64,000 nucleotides of DNA, taken from contig CM040100.1 in assembly GCA_022496805.1 (NCBI GenBank), positions 16,769,009 through 16,833,008 of the forward strand, written 5' to 3'. The translations under genes were made by a program, and so were the position numbers. Positions 22,324 to 33,817 of this stretch are shown in pieces. The DNA is from Pohlia nutans. Taxonomy: Eukaryota > Streptophyta > Bryopsida > Bryales > Mniaceae. The stretch's first letter is position 1; every line of letters begins with the position of its first letter. Under the pieces are notes generated by a model that was not told where the DNA came from, made no database searches, and saw nothing but the letters and a program-made list of their open reading frames with translations.

Positions 22324-23829
22324 GAGCGTTTAATGCAAAGGAAAGAAATTGTTGCCATAAACCTCGAATACCCACCTTGCTCATAGAATATTTTGGAATA
22401 TTTTTTGAATACAATACCTTTATGTTATAGGAATTGAGGAAAATTATTGCCAGCATTATATCTTCAATGAAACGTATCAATTAAGGCAATAAAGTATTTA
22501 TACTACAACGTCACTGAATGCAATGTATTACATTTTGGTCCAAATACTATTTTATATTATTTTTAAATTATTAATATACATACAATCCTAAAATACCTTT
22601 TCACAATGGTTAATTTTCTATCAAAAAACTAATTTCAATGACCAATAGAAAATGTTTACCGCCACATTTCGTTTGTTATGCGATGTCACACTACACATTT
22701 TGGACGCCCTACCATGAAAACACCCAATACCTCTATAAGACAAGGAGTGCAGGACAATACCTTAGCATGACAATGATTGCATGACAATATCTGTACAAGT
22801 CATAGGTTATAGGGGATGAAAAATGTTAGGACGAAGGCTAGATTTAGTTGATGGCCGCTTGGGTTAGTTGGTATTGACTAGAGTTAGGTAGCAATTGTCT
22901 TAGTAGGGTTGTTTGGGGTTTTCAACATTCATTCTCTCTTTGTCATTTTCTTGTTTGTCTGTTATTTAAAAGAGAGGATCATAGGATTGTATGTTTTGAC
23001 TTGGAATAAAAGGATTTCTTTGTAGAGGAGCTCCCTTTCACAAACTGCCCCACTTAGCAATTGACCCCCGCCAACGCCAATATCTTATCAAAGATTGGGC
23101 CTCCCTCGAGATCCATCTGAAAGACCCCAAATCCCCTCCTCAACGTTAATGCAAGAAGACGAAACTTGCTCCCTATTTTATACATGTTGGGGCCCACTTT
23201 AAAAAATGACCCCTTCTTCCAATAGTTTAAAATTCCCGGGAGGGCCTTCATAGACAAAATTAGGACCATTGGCCCCATATTTGCAAAAAAAATTGCCAAA
23301 AAATCCCTTAGGATGCGCAAAATGAAAATTTCAGGAAAAGGGACCTATATGTGATTAGTGCTTGCATTAACGTCAAAAAGGAGATTTAGAGTTGGGGATC
23401 CATCTCGCCTAAACTTGTCAAAGCATCTCCACTCACATTTCCTCGAAAACATCCCCTTGATTTGGATAGTCAAGGGATGTTTGAGGGGCGTTATCCAAGG
23501 GAAGAATTAACTCTAAGTGACCAAATGATCATTGTATGGCTGCTGCCTTTTTTATGGGCATTCCAAGATGAAAAATAAAAAATTATTAAAAAATAAAAAA
23601 TATTTTAAATAGAAAATCAAGTCTACTTTCCAACCCAATTTGAAATCATCTCAATCCGAGTTAAATTACAACAAGGAGAATTTTTCGAAGACATAGACCT
23701 CAATATTGTCTTAGTGTTATAAAATTTACTATATGGAGAAAATAATAATGTTCTCTCCTTTGAATTTAAAAAAAGAAATTAGAATAGAATGTTTAGTTTG
23801 AGTCAATCACACCAAATTTATAATTCTAA
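22324..23829. other. Intergenic DNA, no gene seen
   Basis: No conserved coding frame. About 23690-23830 is an inverted copy of part of the MITE fragment at 20700-20870 (GACCTCAATATTGTCTTAGTG, ATTAGAATAGAATGTTTAG). Confidence 0.45.
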
Positions 23830-25390
23830 AAATAATTGACAAAAACGATCGAGCTAACCAATTGGCAAAAGATGGTACGAAGAAATGAAACTACCAATTC
23901 ACCACCAAACCATACGAATTTGCACATACTACATCATACTACTTCTAAAAGCCCAAACCCAAGAAAAGATCTAAAAAAGGCCCGGTCAGATGTTTAGAAA
24001 AATACATTACTAAATGTGACCGCGAAAACAACCTGGAAATACTGGTAGAACAATTCTCCAACATCAAAAAATGAACAATGAAACCCATAATAGATAACAA
24101 AATATCCAACGACTTTTAAACTAACCAAACAATAACATACTCACAAAAAAGAAGTTTGTTAAAATTCCGCACTGACCAATATATGGGACATGCTAGGAAA
24201 CAACTATTCTTTGGTATTTAAAGATTCTCCTTAAACCATGTCCCATTTGCAACTCACAAGACGCAAATACATGGCTCCATGTGCTCCTCCTATGTAACCA
24301 ACACCACATATATGCCCATAGAACCAAAAGACGTAATAAAGTAGTATGGGAACTAAAAATAATAATTCTATTTTCAAAAAAATCAAGATGCTACACTTTC
24401 ATGAATGCAGGCACATTTAATAACAATCTGCAAGAAGATACAATACCCCATGACTCTTACCATGCACACAAGGACAACATAGATGTCACTGTAACACCAT
24501 ATTTAAACTAGACACTCTATGTATTAAAGGCCTCCCATACCAAGGTGCCCCACCGCTAAATCTTGAAGACAATCTCATAGTACAATTTATTAAATTCAAC
24601 TATACTAACGACAAATTCTCACCATAAACAACTGGCAATAAAATACTAAAACATCAACCACTAATTAATAGTATCATTCAACACAGATGGAAAGTAGACC
24701 CACTTATAGTCATCACGACTGGAGCTAGAAGAACTACACATGTATGCTCCCTCAATGAAACAACTCGAAACAAAATTCAATCTTTGTGAAACCTCCATAA
24801 AACCATTCATAAAACATTCAAAGCTTATGCCGGATCAATCCTTCTGCATAAAAGACGAATAGAAAACAATCAACCAATACCAACAAAATAAGAAAATACA
24901 AAATTAAAAAGAGAGGATAGTGGTGAAGACCGATATTTACTCTTTTAATTGCTAGCTGAGTGCAAGCACTTGTCTCATGGGTAAGATAGGGCTGGTTGTT
25001 GGTACAAATTTCCTGCCATAATAACTCACCAGTAGCAACAAGTCATGTATATCACACCACTGCTCAAACGAAGTCAACGGGAATTGAATCCAAACCACAC
25101 AAAAGAGATACTTCACAATTCACCAACCAAAGAACTTATGACTTGGCAATATATTACTGAATACAAAGGCATACCTTATACTCAAACAATTTCCCAACCG
25201 ATCGGTTCATGGTTACATTACTTGTATTACTTAATATTAAAGTGTCTATTCCCGCCATGGAAGAGTAGTTTGTTCAAATGGCCCTTTGTCCAGAGGGCAC
25301 TGAGTCATTGACATTTATGAACGGAAATTTTATTCACACTGACCTCGAAAGAAGGTAGGAGTTTCTATCTATCTACCTATCCACTTACAG
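23830..25390 (+). mobile_element. 5'-truncated LINE copy (RNase H end to 3' tail)
   Basis: Opens within the end of RNase H (RANQLAKDGTKK) and continues through the C-terminal ORF2 region (HMGHARKQLFFG-like and MNAGTFNN) that matches the LINE at 58264-64000. Frame breaks are frequent. The 3' UTR carries the antisense tRNA-like block (GGGAATTGAATCC near 25078) and ends with the CCTCGAAAGAAGG stem and a TCTATCTATCTACC tail. Confidence 0.75.
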
Positions 25391-25916
25391 GAGGTCGAAA
25401 GAAAAACACAATATGAAGATTAGAGTTGAATTAAAGGATGTATCTACTATCTACTATAATAACAACCCTTAACCCCTAAATGCCTAGAGTCCTCTCCAAA
25501 TTCGGCAGATTTGCAAAGATGCATTATAAAATGCAACCTAGAGGAATATTTTGAACTTGATATATGAATAAAAGTTGTATGTTATGAATTTTAGATTCTA
25601 TCTATACGGTTAGATCTATGAGTGCTATTACCAATAATTTTGTATAAAATTTGAAATGTGAAATTCAAAATTATTTTGTAATTTAATTACAAATAAGATA
25701 TTGACAATCTAAGGATGAAATTCTTTGTGATTGGTTGAAATGTAAAACTCTAAGTGTAGTGATTTTTGGAGATTTTTTGGTTGCTTAATTTTATGAGTTG
25801 ACTTTTTTTAGAGCACTTTTACACTGAAATCTTCAAAATTTTGGGTGAATCACTACAACATGAAATGAGGCATAAAAATTTCACAAATCATCTCCTTTCT
25901 AATCGGATCACATATT

Positions 25917-27177
25917 AACACCCAATTCGCTAATTTTGCACTTGGCCATATAATCATGCACTTGGCCCCCAAGCGCATTAAAAAAATGTTTGAAAAATTC
26001 TCTAAAAAACAGCCATTTTTGTCTTTCTACAATCCCTTACGTTGTAAAAAAACAATTTTTTAAATTTATTTTGTATTCTCATCTTTATCTTTTATTTTAT
26101 CTTTATCTTTGTCTTTATCTTTATCTTTTCTTTTCTTTTCTTTTATCTTGTTTTCTTTTCTTGTCTTCTTTCTTGTCTTCCTTCTTCTTTTTCTTCTAGT
26201 CTTCTTCTTTTTCTTCTAGTCTTCCTCTTTTTCTTCTAGTCTTCCTCTTGTCTTTTTTTTTTTTTTCTTCTTCACCTTGCCATTTCTGGAGTTTAAACGT
26301 TAAAAAAAAAATTAAAAAAAAAATCAGGGAGCAGCCGATGGCTGAATCCAATACAGGCCAAAATTTAAAAATAAAAGAAAAGAAAAGAAAAGAAAATTTG
26401 CTTCCGCTTTTTCCGGGCAGAGAGGGTCTGCGCGCGCGAACCCTACTCTAATTTTTAGCCTCCCCCCTTCACTCCCTTATATAAACCCTCCCTCACTCTC
26501 CCTCCCTCACACTCTCCTTCCTCTCCTTTTCCTCTCTTGTCCTTCTCCCTCTCTCCTTTCTCCCTTCTCCTCAATATAAAGGAGGAAGAGAGAGGAAGAG
26601 TGAGGGAGGGAGAGTTTATGTAGAATAGAGTGGAAAAAAAAGGAAAGGGGAGGAGGGAGGGAGGGTTAAAATTAGAGTAGGGTCCGCGCGCGCGGACCCT
26701 CTCTGCCTGGAAAAAGCGGAAGCAAAAAAAAAAATTATTATTATTATTATTACTTTATTTTTTTGGCCTGTATTGGATTCCGCCATCGGCTACTCCCTGA
26801 TTTTTATTTTTAAATTTTTTTTTTAACATTTAAACTCCAAAAATGGCAAGGTGAAGAAAAAAAAAAAAAAAACAAGAGGAAGACTAGAAGAAAAAGAGGA
26901 AGACTAGAAGAAAAAGAAGAAGGAAGACAAGAAAGTAGACAAGAAAAAAAACAAGATAAAAGAAAAGAAAAGAAAATATAAATATAAAGATAAAAGATAA
27001 AAGATAAAAATAAGAATACAAAATAAATAAATAAATTGTTTTTTTACAACGTAAGGGATTGTAGAATGACAAAAATCACTGTTTTTTAAAGAATTTTTCA
27101 AACAAATTTTTTTAAAGCCAAATTTGCTCATGGAATGAGTGCACTTGGCCAAGTGCAAAATTAGGGAATTGGGTGTT
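25917..27177. mobile_element. 1.26-kb foldback transposon with CT/GA-rich arms
   Basis: Left end AACACCCAATTCGCTAATTTTGCACTTGGCC has a close inverted copy at the right end (27145-27177). The inverted repeat extends over both arms, including ACAATCCCTTACGTTGTAAAAAAACA, long CTTTT/CTTCTT tracts and GGTCTGCGCGCGCG, and meets near 26570. The ends resemble those of the 4.9-kb element at 28589. Open frames over it are low-complexity. It lies inside a family A MITE. Confidence 0.85.
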
Positions 27178-27271
27178 ACATGCATGAAGCTAACTTCCCA
27201 TAGAATCTACAGTAAATATTTCACACTGCAAAAAGTGCATGACGGATGAGAAATTATGGATGAAATCTGTA

Positions 27272-28256
27272 CAGTACCCACCAACAAGTTTACGTTCACA
27301 GCACTCATTCTGCAGAAACAAGGCACATATCTCCAATTTCAAATTGCCACCATTTGCTCAAAGATGATCCAAATCACAAACCGCAAAGTGCGTTGGAGAG
27401 ATAATGAAATCTACTTTATTAATATATTAGGCATTTACAATAAAGCTTACAGATTCATATGTACATATAGCATTTTTTGACAAACTATCTACCATCTAGT
27501 GTTACCACTATTAGCTTTGATTACAGCCTTCATACGGTGAGGCATGCTAGCAAGGAGAACTTCAATCATCTCTAAAGACACCTCTTCCCATGCCCTTTGA
27601 ATGGTGTTGACTAATTCTTCTTTGTTTTGCGGTAGCTCTTTCTTTTGGATAGTATCTTTCAAACTCTTCCTTTTTGACAAACTATTTACCATTTGAATTG
27701 AGAACTGGAGCATTAACACTTACAAATTTGAGTGAATTCTTTTCTTCCTATTGATGTTATGTCCACCAAAATCCTAAAGAAGCAATGAATCCTTCCAATT
27801 CTACTATTTGTGCAAAGTTGCAAGCTCAAGAAACAAAACCACTTGAATTGCAACTACTCACCAAAAACACTCACACAATGTATCCACAAGCTACCAAATT
27901 GCTTGAATGAAGTATGTTTTTTGTTGAAAGGTTGTTGGAGATCCATATATGAAGCTCAAACTCACAAAAATCTGAAGTGTGTTGGCTCAAGAAAAATGGA
28001 TGTTGTCTTCACGGTGTAGGAGCTACAAACACAACTTGGAGTGCAATTAATGCAATCTGATTTTTCTTAGACACATGGCTCAAATTTGCATACTAATGAT
28101 ACCTAGAATGTAGTTAACTTGTTTCTAAACAAACGTGTGGCAGTTTCGTGAAGTTTGGAGTTGTAAATTGGGAGATATAATTTTTCAAAGTTGCGCTTTT
28201 TTTTCACTGGCACTTGGAGTTTGAAAATTTGAACGTAAACTTGTTGGTGGGTACTG
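27272..28256 (-). mobile_element. Internally deleted Tc1-like transposon with perfect 27-bp TIRs
   Basis: The ends are CAGTACCCACCAACAAGTTT plus ACGTTCA and its exact reverse complement, flanked by TA (27270-27271, 28257-28258). The sibling MITE at 36300 (CTGTACATCG) gives the empty site with one TA. Inside, only the C-terminal part of a transposase remains on the minus strand. Length 985 bp; an autonomous Tc1 is usually about 1.5 kb or more, so it is a deletion derivative. Confidence 0.88.
27489..27719 (-). pseudogene. C-terminal remnant of Tc1-like (DD34E-type) transposase
   Basis: Seventy-six residues ending AWEEVSLEMIEVLLASMPHR, then MKAVIKANSGNTRW. The pattern 'W..I....I..L..SMP.R..AVI...G..T.Y/W' closes Tc1-family transposases. 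The catalytic DDE domain and DNA-binding part are missing, so the element cannot move itself. Confidence 0.75.
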
Positions 28257-28868
28257 TACATCGTCCAAAAAATGGACGCTCAGGCAGTAAGGGGTTAACT
28301 GCCCAGGCGTCCATTTTTAGGACGATGTACAAATTTCATCCACGTTTTTTTTATCCATCATGATTTTTTTGCAGTGTGGATTTTTTACTGAAGATTTTAT
28401 GGGAAGCTAGCTTTGTACATGTATTAACCGATTATAAAGGAGACGATTTGTGAAAATTTTATGCCTCATTTCATGTTGTAGTGATGCATTAAAAAAATTA
28501 AGATCTTAATTCAAAACAGTTCAAAAGTGCTCTTGAAAAAATTAACTCATAAAATCAAGCAATCAAAAAATCTCCAAAAATCACTACAAACACCCATTTC
28601 GTTAAAAGTGCACATGTCCCTCTAAAATTGCACATTGTAATTTTTTTGGTAGAACAGTGTATGAATGAGAAAAACATAAATATGCTATGGAAATATATGC
28701 CGAAAAATAATGTAATTCTTGAATTAAACCATTGGCAAAGTTTGACCTCCATGCAGTTATTTAAGTTTTTTCAAATTATGTTTTTAGATTTTTTAGAGTT
28801 TAGGTTTATGCTTTTGGAGTGTTGTAGATTTTATATGTTTTCATGTATATACTATATGCCTAACCCTC

Positions 28869-29031
28869 CACTAGTACAAATTTTGTTTGATGTGACATTC
28901 ATTAATGACTAAATGTTTGTTGTGACTTGTTTGTAGTGATTCAAAATTGATTTTGAGTCACTAAAGACAAGTCACTAGAACGGATATTTAGTTATAAAAG
29001 ACTTATCACATTGAACAAGATTTCTACTAGG
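28869..29031. mobile_element. About 160-bp foldback MITE with CACTAG-like end
   Basis: CACTAGTACAAATTTTGTTTGATGTGAC at the left pairs with the right end (reverse complement CCTAGTAGAAATCTTGTTCAATGTGA). The centre has the palindrome CAAAATTGATTTTG. The same unit recurs at 30073-30233. Ends of the form CACTAGTA are found in plant CACTA transposons; the assignment is an inference. Confidence 0.6.
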
Positions 29032-30720
29032 GTCCATCACTTGCAATTATTGTGTAAACTACTAAGTGATGGGGTTAAACATACGCCCAACTTCTATCAC
29101 TTTAACTAATTTTTGAAATACCAAGTAATGGGAGGTTAATAGGTTATGCATATGTCCAACACTCCAACACCTGGAATTAAAAATAATTATTATAGTGATT
29201 TAGGGGGTTAGACGTATGCCTAATCCCCCAAAACTGCATCTAATAGCAAAACATAATATCGGAGCCAAGGTATACATATGCTAACCTTGAAATACTTGGA
29301 TGTCATAGGAAAATAAAATATCAAGAGGGTTAGGCATATGCCCAACCCCCCAAACACTTACAATTTTCAACAAAATAAAATGTCTGAGGGTAAGGCACAT
29401 GCGTGATTCCCAACACTTATAATTTTCAACAAAATAGAATAATTAAAGGATTAGGCATAAGCCTAATCTTCCAACACTTAATAATTCCAACAAAATAAAA
29501 TGCCAGAGGGTTAGGCATACGCCTAATTCACCAACACTTCCATTATATAGCAAAATAAAATATGCGAGAGTTAGGCATACGCCTAACCCCCTATCACTTG
29601 AATTATTTGTTAAAATATCAAGTGATGGGGGTTATGCATATGTTCAACCCATATCACTTGAATCATTTGTTAAAATACTAAGTAATGAGGGTTAAGCGTA
29701 TGTTTAACCCCTATCACTTTAATTAATTTTAAAAATTACAAGTCATAATAATTAAAAGTAACCCGCCATCACTTTCAATTATTATGTAAAATATTAAGTG
29801 ATGGAGGAGGGCATATGCCTAACCTTCCATCACTTTAATTAATTTTTAAAGTACCCAGTGATGACGGCTTACGCGTATGCCTAAACTCCCCACTTGCAAT
29901 TATTTTCTAAAATACCAAGTGGTAAGAGCTAGGCATAGGCTTAACTCCTATCACTTCAATTAATTATTAAAATTGCAATTGATGGGGGTTAAGCATATGC
30001 CTAAAACCCCGATCACTTGCAATTATGATGTAAACTACTAAGTGATGGGGGTTAGGCATATGTTTAACCCCCCACTAATATAAATCTTGTTCAATGTGAC
30101 ATTCTTCAATGACTACATGTCCATTGTGGCTTGTCTTTTGTGACTCAAAATTAATTTTGAGTCACTAAAAATTAAGTCATAATGAACATTTAATTATTAA
30201 AAACATGTCACATCGAACAAGATTTCTTCTAGTACCTATATGACTTACAATCATTATATAAACTACTAAGTGATGGGTTAAACATACGCCTAACCCCTAT
30301 CACTTTAATTAATTTTTAAAATACCAAGTGATGAGAGGTTATGCATATGTCTAACCTTTTAACAATTGGAATTTTTTTTTAAAAAGGGTTAGGCATATGC
30401 CTAACCCCCAACAATTTCATTCTATGGCAGAATATAATATGGGAGGGTCATACATTTGTTAACCTCCAAACACTTGGATTTTATAGAAAAATAAAATATT
30501 AGAAGGTTAGGCTTATACCGAACCCCCTGGCAACACTTACAATTTCAAACAAAATAAAATACATGAGGGTTAGACATGTGCCTGACCCACTAATACTTCA
30601 TTATTTTTTAAAAATAAAACATGGAAGGTTTAGGTATATGCCTAACCCTTCAACTCTTACAATTTCTAAGGAGAGTATAATATAGGAGGCTTAGGCATAT
30701 GCCCAATTCCTAACACTTGC
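29031..30720. repeat. Left array of about 60-bp palindromic units
   Basis: Units consist of a near-perfect 42-bp palindrome, consensus CAAGTGATGGGGGTTAGGCA with its mirrored half, joined by about 18 bp of AT-rich spacer (AATTATTTGTTAAAATACC). Roughly 25 units with variation; a second 160-bp foldback interrupts them. Each unit could fold into a cruciform centred on GGCATATGCC. Confidence 0.8.
30073..30233. mobile_element. Second copy of the 160-bp foldback
   Basis: CACTAATATAAATCTTGTTC at the left and GAACAAGATTTCTTCTAGT at the right form inverted ends. The centre holds the perfect palindrome GTGACTCAAAATTAATTTTG + AGTCAC. Same family as 28869-29031. Confidence 0.6.
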
Positions 30721-31385
30721 AATGGACTTCAAATAAAAATTTAATTTGACTGTAAATCCATAAGTTTCACACCATAGGTCCAAATTTTGCAAAATGACTT
30801 TTCTTCACCTCATGTTGTCAAGCATATCCGAGTAAGTTTTGTCATTATAAATTTATCTATGTTTTAGTAAGTTCTGTCACTATAAATTTGAGTAAATTTT
30901 GTCATAATAATGACATACTTTTACATTGTATGTCCAAAAGCATCGAAACAATTTTGTTGGTCGGGCAGATCTCAAGTTCTCAACGTTACATACAAACATT
31001 TCAAACAAACAAACAAACAAACACAAAGAAACAAATCACCTAAATCCTCATTCTGAATGTCAAACCCAATAGCTGCATTACAAAGCACAACTCATATTAC
31101 AAATTAAGTTATAACTCATATTCATTGCTCCGTTGTGTATAAAAAATGAGATTGTAATAAATTCTAATACTGAAGATGAATGTTCAAACACTACAGTTGG
31201 ATGAATGTACTAATTCTTCAACCCTAACATTAACCCTAACATTGTACACATTTTCTTACCTAGTTAGGGTCTCCAAATACCACCCCGCCATTGCTAATAT
31301 GTGTCCATGCTAGAGCATTCCTCATGATTACAGGCGGACAAGTAGAGTATTACTCCCAGTGAGAGATTTTCAAAGATATTTCAGG

Positions 31386-31655
31386 CGCAAATTGCAGGCG
31401 GAGAGTCCAAGCAGACATTGAAGGCGGAGAGTCTAGGTTGAGATTAGAAGCAGAGAGTACTTGGGTTGAGATTGGAGGCGGAGAGTAATCAAGCGGAGAG
31501 TCTAGAATGAGATTGAAGGCGGAGAGTAATCAAGCCGAGAGTCTAGAATGAGATTGAAGGCGAAGAGTCCAAAATAAGATTGAAGGCGAAGAGTCCAAAA
31601 TAAGATTGAAGGCGGAGAGTCCAAAATGAGATTGAAAGCGGAGAGTCTAAGGGGA
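31386..31655. repeat. Minisatellite with GGCGGAGAGTC core
   Basis: About nine tandem units of 26-31 bp, of the form GGCGGAGAGTCTAGAATGAGATTGAA, some carrying TAATCAAG inserts. It lies in the centre of the 4.9-kb element, between the palindrome arrays. The minus-strand frame over it is an artefact. Confidence 0.8.
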
Positions 31656-31979
31656 GATTGCAACTCAACTGATGAAGTGATCATTACCTTAGGATAGAGC
31701 ACGCATAATAAGTTGTCGCCTTGGGGTAGAGCACATACTACAAAGAGCTTTTGCATTGGAATTCATTTTGGTCGTTTTTGTCCAAGTAAGTTTTGGCACT
31801 CACCTTTAAATCACGGTTCACTTTCATTATTCTATGTTGTGGTCTGATCAAACACAAAATCATTCATTTTTGTCAAAAAGTGCCACATATTGGTTTATAG
31901 TGACGTGGGCCTCTCAAAATTTGGTATGGAAATTCAATTTCGACTACAATTTCTTAGGATCTCACCCCCACATATGATA

Positions 31980-32810
31980 ATTTGACATCAATATTCACTT
32001 GCAGTTATTTTTTAGAATACCAAAAGGTAGGGGTTAGGCGTAAGTTTAACCATAGTATTTGAATTATTTTTAAAATACCAAGTGATGGAGGTTAGGCGTA
32101 TGCCTATCCTCTATCATTTCAATTAATTTTAAAAATTGCAAGTGATGAGAAGTTAGGCATATGCCTAAACTCCCCCCCCCCCCCCCCCAATCACTTGCAA
32201 TTATTTTCTAAAATACCAAGTGATGGGGCTAGGCATTTGCCTTACCCCCATCACTTTGATTATTTTAAAAATTCCTAGTATTGGGGGTCAAGCATATGCC
32301 TAACTCCTATCATTTGTATTATTTGTTAAATTACGTAGTGATGGAAGGGTTAGGCGTATGCCTAACCACTATCACTTCAATTAATTTTTGAAATTGCAAG
32401 TAATGAGGGTTAGGCATATGCCTAACCTCCCAATCACTTGCAATTATTTTTTAAAATATCAAGTGATGGGGTTAGGCATATGCCTTACCCCTATCATTTT
32501 GATTATTTTTTAAAATTCCTAGTGTTGGGAGTCAAGCACACGCTTAATCCCTATCATTTGTATTATTTGTTAAAATACCAAGTTATGGAATGGTTAAACA
32601 TATGCCTAACCCCTATCACTTCAAGTATTATTTAAAATTGCAAGTGATGGAGGTTAGGCAAACGCCTAACCCCCATCACTTCGATTAATTTGAAAATAAA
32701 TAAATAGTGGAAGGTTAGTCACATGTCTAAACCCCTCCCCCCAATACTTGGAATTTTCAAAAATAATTGTAGTGATAGGGGTTTAGGCGTATGCCTAACC
32801 TTTTTATGTT
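31980..32810. repeat. Right array of palindromic units
   Basis: About fourteen units of the same palindrome family as the left array, again with the TTAGGCATATGCCTAA core and CAAGTGATGG/CCATCACTTG flanks. A run of 17 C (32172-32188) interrupts one unit. Two outlying units occur at 33180-33300. Confidence 0.8.
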
Positions 32811-33817
32811 TATTTTCTTGAAACATTAGCGCGATGGTTTCAATGCACATGAATGTAAGTATTTCCTAGAGTTTGATCTATGGTTTGATGGAGAAGGTTG
32901 GAATACACGTGAAGAAGTTCCAAATATTGATGTAGAAGGGAGGAAAATGTACCAATTGGACCAGGTGAAATATTTGGTGGCCCTTCAACAACTTTAAATG
33001 CAATAGGTCTCTTGATGATCAAGCTCATGTTGAAGTTATAGCTGGGTTAAATGCTGCTTGAGGAGTTTATCAATAGATCATCTTTTATTCCATTTGGGAA
33101 AGATGTATTTAGCTTAGGTTCGAGAAATATTGAATCACAATCTTAAAAGACTACTTGGTGATAAATTTTATGTAGTAGTGAGATGTAATTATTTTGTAAC
33201 GTTGCAAGTTATGAAAGGTTATGCATATTTCTATCCATCTCAAAAATTTAATTGACAATTACAAGTGATGACAGTTAGGCATATGCCTAACCCTTTTATT
33301 TTATTTTATGAATTAATTCATTTGGAATAAGTATTTGTCGTATTGGAAATGGTAGCACCAATTCAATGTAAAAATAAATAAAAAATAAAAAATAAAAAAT
33401 AAAAACTTATAAAAAAACTTGCGAATCATTTTCACTAGTATTTTTAGGTATTCCAATTAACCAAAAGCAAATTTTGACCAAAATTAAAAGTGCACATGCT
33501 ATCGTGCACTTTTAATGAAATGGGTGTTTACACTTAGAATATTACATTTCAACCCATTACAACAAATTTCGTTCACAGATTGTCAATATCTTATTTGTAA
33601 TCAAATCACAAAAGAATCTTGAATTTTGAGTTGCAAATTTTATACAAAAATATTGGTGATAACAATCATAAATCTAGAGGTGTGGATAGAATCTAAAATT
33701 CATAACGTACAACTTTTATTCATACATCAAGTTCAAAATATCTGTCTTAGTTGCATTTTATAATGCATCTTTGCAATTCTCCAAATATAGAGAGGACTAT
33801 GGGCATTTAGGGGTTAA

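Larger units (their letters stand above)
25469..28298 (+). mobile_element. MITE family A copy interrupted by two younger transposons
   Basis: Family A sequence runs from TTAACCCCTAAATGCCTAG to CGGATCACATAT (25916), resumes with ACATGCATGAAGCTAACTTC (27178) to GAAATCTGTA (27271), and resumes again with CATCGTCCAAAAAATGGACG to AGGGGTTAA (28298). The gaps are the 1.26-kb foldback and the Tc1-like element. The intact sibling at 35767-36343 shows the uninterrupted sequence at both places. Confidence 0.85.
28589..33529. mobile_element. 4.9-kb non-autonomous DNA transposon with subterminal palindrome arrays
   Basis: The ends AACACCCATTTCGTTAAAAG + TGCAC (left) and its inverted copy with one mismatch (33504-33529) are flanked by ACA on both sides, suggesting a 3-bp duplication. 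The ends are related to those of the foldback at 25917. Most of the interior consists of two long arrays of palindromic units (about 29020-30720 and 31980-32810), with two 160-bp foldbacks and a GGCGGAGAG minisatellite. A 3-bp duplication plus subterminal repeats recalls CACTA (EnSpm) elements, but the ends are not CACTA. No transposase gene is present. Confidence 0.7.
28295..33817 (-). mobile_element. MITE family A minus copy interrupted by a 4.9-kb transposon
   Basis: Shares TTAA 28295-28298 with the preceding family A copy, head to head. Family A in reverse runs to AAAATCACTACA (28588) and resumes at ACACTTAGAATATTACATTTC (33530) up to GGGCATTTAGGGGTTAA (33817). The sibling at 54306-54893 shows the uninterrupted version. 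Confidence 0.82.

Noticed and set aside
25990..27185. ORFs rich in Phe/Leu/Ser on both strands
   Set aside because: Translations of CTTTT/GAAAA tracts in the foldback arms.
31502..31756. 84-residue minus-strand ORF
   Set aside because: Translation of the GGCGGAGAG minisatellite (repeated FNLILDS).
29031..32810. Regularly spaced palindromes as a CRISPR-like array
   Set aside because: Spacers are not unique, units are diverged, and the context is a eukaryotic transposon.
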